Part shown: positions 7,987 through 11,810 of the stretch, piece after piece
Layout of the letters: each line of letters starts with the position of its first letter
How positions within the stretch are numbered: position 1 is the stretch's first letter
Assembly: GCA_016717855.1 (NCBI GenBank)
Contig: JADKEV010000052.1
Location: forward strand, 1-11,810
Direction of reading: 5' to 3'
DNA length: 11,810 nt
Source: Betaproteobacteria bacterium
GTDB taxonomy: Bacteria; Pseudomonadota; Gammaproteobacteria; Burkholderiales; Casimicrobiaceae
The notes under the pieces: generated by a model
What the model saw: the letters and a program-made list of their open reading frames with translations, nothing else
Told to the model about the DNA's origin: nothing
Databases searched by the model: none
Translations under genes and position numbers: made by a program

Positions 7987-7998
7987 GGCGTTAACGCC
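7987..7998. promoter_or_regulatory. perfect 12-bp palindrome upstream of the lipase gene
   Basis: GGCGTTAACGCC is its own reverse complement. It lies about 42 bp upstream of the lipase start, where an operator or promoter element could sit, and close to the right-hand change in base composition. Only one copy was seen, so a binding site is a guess. Confidence 0.25.
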
Positions 7999-8113
7999 CA
8001 AACATTCTCATGTAGCCGGCGAGTTTCTTTCGTCCCTCGGCATCCGAGGCCGCCACCCCGCCCGTCATGCGCCGAGCCCCCGGGCGCGCAAGGGGTCGAC
8101 CCTTCCCGTCCGT

Positions 8114-9601
8114 TTACCTTCTCGTAATCTCCTGCCGCAGCCCCGGTTCCGCCTCGGGTTGCGCTAGCGGATCGATTTGCCGGGCGGCGCGCAGGCCAGA
8201 TTCGATCGCGCCTTCAACCCAACCGGACTTCATCGTCGTGAAGTCGCCGGCAAAGTGGATGCGTCCTCGGGCCTGTCCACTGGCGATCATCCAGGCGCCG
8301 CCGACCGGCGGGCCGCCGAACGATCCGCGAATCCAGGGCTGCTCGGACCACGCGAACTCGCGGACCAGGACGACCTCGTCGAAAAGATCGGGCATGTCTT
8401 TTCGAAACCGGTCCACGATGTCCTGGGCCCGGGTTTCGCGCGGGCGCTTCAGAAGCGCTTCCGCGTTGGCGCCATTGAGATAGAAAAAGGTGTTTCCGAA
8501 TCCGCCAGGCTCGTTGCCGGTAATGTCGATCAGTCTTTCCCATGGCTGGTCCGAGCCCGCCATCGGCCAGCCGTGAACACCTTTGGCGAGCCATGACGGA
8601 GACTTCGTCTGCACGATCACCTTCACGGTCTTGTCCCATTCCATCTTTTCGAACATCGCCTTCTTGCGCGGCGACCAGGCCGGCGCGACGGCAACGTCCT
8701 GCAGCACGGTGAATGGAATCGTGGAGATCACGACGTCGCCGGTGAATTCGCGGCCATCCTTGACCGTCACCTTCACGTTCCTGCCGCTCTGGCGAATGGC
8801 AACGACAGGTGCCCCGAGAACGATATTGTTTCCCAGCACCTTCGCCATTGCGGAGGGGAGCTTGTCGTTGCCGCCGCGAATCCGGAACAGGTTCTGATCG
8901 CCGAAATGGTAGGCGAGATCGGGTATCGGACCGAGCGCGGCCGAACTGCTGGTGAAGGTCCCACCGTGGGCGTCGAGGAGTCGCAGGAATGCGTCGGAAC
9001 CGCCGACACGCTTGATCATGTCTCCGACGGTCAGGCTGTCGAGCCGCGCCATCGTGGCCGGATCGGGCCAGCCGGCCGCGAGGACAGTATCCGTGTCCAG
9101 TCCGTTGAGGAAAAGATAGCGGTTGAGCGTCGATGCAACGCTGACGTTGCGCTCCTCCGTCGTCAACGCCCACGGCCAACCCGAGAGCTTGGCCGCCTCG
9201 GCGAATTTGCCGTCGTACATGTAGCGGGGCGCACCGTCGTTGAGGCTCAGCAACGGCAGGCCGAACCGACGAAGATAGCTCAGCACGTAGGGCATGTTCG
9301 AGCGAAAGTGCCCGCCCCCGGCTTACTCAAGTGACCGCCGTCGAGGGGGACGGACAGCAATCGTCCACCCACGCGGTCCTGATACTCGATGACGGTGACG
9401 CTGTGTCCGCGGCGTGAAAGGGCAAGGGCGGCCGTCAGCCCGGCCATTCCGGCGCCGAGAATGAGGACGTTCCTGGAACCGCGGTCCTGGGGTGTCGGCA
9501 ACGCCTTTCGACGGCTTGCGATGCCAAGGCACCGGCAATGGGAGCAAGCGTCAGTGCGCCGAGTGAATTGCGGATGAAGTGCGCCGACTCGATCCAGCCA
9601 T
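8114..9601 (-). CDS. Tat-exported FAD-dependent amine oxidase (flavin monoamine oxidase family)
   Basis: Three frames together give one protein of just under 500 residues. ATG 9601 begins MAGSSRR, and one missing base later the frame continues HFIRNSLGALTLAPIAGALA, which makes a good twin-arginine signal. After a second change near 9505 comes NVLILGAGMAGLTAALALSRRGHSV, the dinucleotide-binding GxGxxG fold, then VGGRL. A third change near 9303 leads into the long intact part, 8114-9295: MYDGKFAEAAKLSGWP, RGGNDKLPSAMAK, ISTIPFTVL, and the C-terminal FAD signature GRIHFAGDFTTMKSGWVEGAIESGLRAA. These features are typical of the flavin amine oxidase family, which oxidises amines or amino acids to imines with release of hydrogen peroxide. 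The substrate is unknown. All three frame changes fit loss of a single base. Export in folded form with FAD bound would be expected from the Tat signal. Confidence 0.87.
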
Positions 9602-9715
9602 GTCTGGTGGGGGACTTTTGTTCCGCGGGAATTCCCTGGCGGCACTTCTGATCGGGCGCGATTGTACATTGCCGTGTCACTGACTGCGCGGAAACAATCT
9701 CGGAGGATGGCCAAT

Positions 9716-9976
9716 TCAACGGCCCCACTTTCCTTCGTGCAGACAGCGTTCCACCGCGCGCGCCAGAATCCGCAGGACGACTCCCTGCTGGTCCGCGTCG
9801 TCCTGCAGGATCCTTAGCGCGATCAGCATCGCGGCAAGCCGGGCGCTGGCGGGGCCGCCGCTTCTTCGGCGGCCGGGTCCAGACTCCGACCAGGCGAGGC
9901 AACAACTCGAGGCCGGCTTGCCGAAGCGGTCCATCAGGAACACCTTGCCGGTGGCCGCTTCGTCGTTGATCGCCAA
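9716..9976 (-). CDS. hypothetical protein, C-terminal part of an unidentified gene
   Basis: From a TTG at 9976 the frame codes 86 residues and remains open upstream to about 10025. Codons have strong G/C third positions, as in real genes of this window. The translation contains DEAATGKVFLMDRFGKPASS, then a basic, low-complexity link, then a helix-like end (LIALRILQDDADQQGVVLRI). I do not recognise a family. It probably is the 3' part of a longer gene whose upstream part is in other frames between 9977 and about 10250. It ends about 115 bp before the amine oxidase start, on the same strand, so the two could be co-transcribed. Confidence 0.4.
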   Translation of the reverse strand: MAINDEAATGKVFLMDRFGKPASSCCLAWSESGPGRRRSGGPASARLAAMLIALRILQDDADQQGVVLRILARAVERCLHEGKWGR

Positions 9977-10523
9977 CTGCGCACCGCGCGCGGGGATGCG
10001 ATGCTGTAGACGCCAGCGGACCGTCCATCACGCTGCGCGGCACGGCAGAAATAGGCTCAAAAGCAGCAACGGAATGTCGAGTATCCCCGACCAGGCAGCC
10101 TCAACAATGATGCACGTCAAACCATGATGGCGATGAACAGACGACCCGGCCTCTACACGAGAAAGCAGTGCGGGTAACCAGGATGGGCGAAGGCATAGAT
10201 GTACCGTAGCCAGCCGCGCCCGGCTCAGTCCGGCGGCCGAACCCACCCGAGCAGGCGGTATTCACGCCCGCTCGTCCATGTCAATGAGCAGACGCAGCCG
10301 GGACTTGTTTTCTGAATGCGTCGAATGGCGGTGCTCGACGCCGTCGGCTTGGCCGCGTTCACCGTGGTCGGCGCGAAAGCCGCGCCGATTGCCAATCTGG
10401 ATGGAGAAACCGCGGGCCATCCCCGGTCCCATATGCTACTCTCGGCTAGAAGCCGGATTTGATGGTTGCTGACTCTGCCTTGTCGTTGGGTTGTGCGGTT
10501 CGCGAAACCCCGGAAATATTGAT
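9977..10523. other. unresolved coding-like region
   Basis: No complete gene can be read. On the minus strand short high-GC3 pieces appear in different frames: LRLLIDMDERA and GREYRLLGWVRPPD (about 10300-10230), IYAFAHPGYP (about 10200-10170), LFIAIMV (about 10140-10120) and the hydrophobic VEAAWSGILDIPLLLLSLFLP (about 10105-10042). They suggest a small membrane protein broken by several base errors. On the plus strand a 45-codon frame from 10324 has a hydrophobic start but no continuation. I could not assign a family to either. Confidence 0.3.
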
Positions 10524-11624
10524 ATGGACTCGGCAATGGGAAGTGGTCAAAAGGGTACCTATGATGTCGCCGCGATAAGCTGCGGGCGCGATCACACGCT
10601 GGCCTTGCTCGAATCCGGCAAGGCGATGGGATGGGGCGGCAATGGCAGCGGCCGCCTTCCAGCCGACATACCGGAGCTGTGCAGCGTTGCAGCAGCGCCT
10701 ACCCAGCCGGTCGAAGTCTCGATGCAACAAAAATTGCGCTCGATCGCCGCCGGCCACGGCATCAGCCTGGGGCTGACCGAGCGCAACGAGGTCGCGATCT
10801 GGGGGCTGCGCCGCCGGCGTTGGTGGCCGGCTCGAGTCGGTGCGGCGGCCATGCCGCAGCGCGTGGCCGCGCTCCCGCTGGCGATGGAAGTGACTGCCGG
10901 CGAGTTTCATTTCGCGGCCATCGACGAGCCGGTATCGTCCACTCATGGGGCCTGAACATCGACGGGGCGCTGGGGCGATCGAGCGCAGTGCTCAATGCCC
11001 AGCCAGGTCCGATTGCACTGCTGCCGCCGGTTCGCCGCGTGGCCATCGGCCAGGGCTACATGCTGGCGATCACCCGTGATGGCGGCCTTCGTGCCTGGGG
11101 TAGCAATACTGCGGGACAGTTGGGACTGGGCCACCTGCGAACTGTAACGGCGCCGGCGCTCGTGCCACTGCGCGCGCGGATCGAAGCCGTCGCGGCCGGT
11201 GCGACGCACGCGCTCGCCGTATCACGCGCCGGCACGATCCGCCTGGGGGCAGCAATCATCGCGGACAGCTCGGCATCGGCACGCCAGCCTATTCGACGAC
11301 GCCGGTTGCGCTCGACCTGCCCGAACGCATCAAGGCGGTGGCTGCCGGCATGCACTTTTCGCTCGCTCTCGCGGTTTCCGGCAATGTCTATGCCTGGGGC
11401 TGGAACGGACTCGGCCAACTGGGCGAGGACGATCCCACGGACCGTGGCGCCTGCCGGCCCGCATTCCAGGCCTGTCCGGCGTGCGCTCGATCGCGGCCGG
11501 ACACACGCATGCGGTGGCCGCGGCCCCAGGTCATCTCTACGGCTGGGGCAGCAATGCGTCCGGCCAGATCGGCGCCGCCGATGGCCGGCAAACACGGCCG
11601 TTTTCCTTCCTTGCGATCTCTTGA
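10524..11624 (+). CDS. RCC1-repeat beta-propeller protein, three frame changes
   Basis: Seven RCC1-type repeats can be read, enough for a closed seven-blade propeller. Each repeat has the pattern xxVAAGxxHxLAL....G.vyaWGsN..GQLG. Units start near DVAAISCGRDHTLALLESG, LRSIAAGHGISLGLTE, MEVTAGEFHFAAIDE, VRRVAIGQGYMLAITRDGG, IEAVAAGATHALAVSRAG, IKAVAAGMHFSLALAVSG and VRSIAAGHTHAVAAAPG. The frame changes near 10930, 11240 and 11450, each by the equivalent of one lost base, and the last segment ends at 11624. ATG 10524 is the chosen start; it is preceded only by a weak CGGA. No signal peptide is visible. In bacteria RCC1 proteins are mostly of unknown function; the fold serves protein binding. The following Tat lipoprotein gene begins 12 bp downstream, so the pair is probably an operon. 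Confidence 0.85.
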
Positions 11625-11636
11625 AGCGTGGCCCCG

Positions 11637-11810
11637 ATGACCCGACTCGTGGATGACCCCTGCTCGCGCCGCGACTTCCTGCGTCTCGGTATAACCGTGA
11701 CCAGCGGGCTGGTATTGCCGCCCCTGCTGGCCGCGTGCAATGGCGCTGACGATGGCCCCGACGGACCCAAGCAGACGTTTGTGCAGCCGCGAGTCATTCA
11801 ATCGGTCAAC
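11637..11810 (+). CDS. N-terminus of a Tat-dependent lipoprotein, possibly a multicopper oxidase; runs off right edge
   Basis: Fifty-eight codons from ATG 11637 to the window end. Residues 9-14 are CSRRDF, followed by LRLGITVTSG and LVLPPLLAAC, which is a twin-arginine signal ending in a lipobox with Cys34. Then comes an acidic, glycine-rich linker and TFVQPRVIQSVN. Folded, cofactor-bearing export to the envelope is therefore expected. The FVQPRVIQSVN segment resembles the mature start of some bacterial multicopper oxidases, but too little is visible to be sure. The gene follows the RCC1 gene by 12 bp on the same strand. Confidence 0.7.
   Translation, partial: MTRLVDDPCSRRDFLRLGITVTSGLVLPPLLAACNGADDGPDGPKQTFVQPRVIQSVN

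Noticed and set aside
8093..8107. AAGGGGTCGACCCTT near-palindrome downstream of the amine oxidase as a terminator
   Set aside because: There is no loop and no T-run on the minus strand after it, so it is not a convincing intrinsic terminator.
10324..10461. Plus-strand 45-codon frame with LDAVGLAAFTVVGAK, resembling part of a TRIC/UPF0126 membrane channel
   Set aside because: The likeness covers under 20 residues. The rest of the frame does not match, and no other part of such a protein is found on either side.

Overview
This window reads as chromosome from a GC-rich Gram-negative bacterium, most likely an environmental proteobacterium. The reasons are strong G/C preference at third codon positions in the clear genes, two Tat-type signals (one with a lipobox), a lipobox lipoprotein, a periplasmic SIMPL protein and a signal-bearing DUF3179 protein. 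I cannot name a genus. No tRNA, rRNA, CRISPR array, intact transposase or integrase is visible.

Layout. (i) 1-1729, minus strand: a SIMPL/DUF541 periplasmic protein followed by a CE15-type glucuronoyl-esterase-like hydrolase that runs off the left edge. (ii) 1857-3677, plus strand: an intact M20 metallopeptidase and, 6 bp later, a DsbA-like thioredoxin-fold protein, probably one operon. (iii) 3629-4333, minus strand, overlapping the DsbA gene tail to tail: a bacterial caleosin, the most unusual gene here. Caleosins are heme/calcium lipid-droplet proteins known mainly from plants, algae and fungi. (iv) 4542-5851, minus strand: an exported DUF3179 protein. (v) About 6400-7960: an AT-richer island with a broken lipoprotein alpha/beta hydrolase (secreted-lipase type), short repeats on one side and a perfect palindrome on the other. 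(vi) 8114-9601, minus strand: a Tat-exported flavin amine oxidase, with an unidentified coding-like stretch upstream. (vii) 10524-11810, plus strand: a seven-repeat RCC1 propeller protein and, 12 bp later, the start of a Tat-dependent lipoprotein, perhaps a multicopper oxidase.

Five genes (SIMPL, DUF3179, lipase, amine oxidase, RCC1) need reading-frame changes to recover the family sequence, about 16 in all. Thirteen fit loss of a single base, while in-frame stops inside conserved segments are rare. This looks more like deletion-type sequencing or assembly error than decay, except for the lipase, which also seems to lack its 3' end. Genes with frame changes are therefore given as one span each, with the segments described.

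The genes do not form a single obvious pathway. A loose theme is extracytoplasmic hydrolases and oxidoreductases (esterase, lipase, amine oxidase, possible copper oxidase) together with a lipid-associated caleosin.
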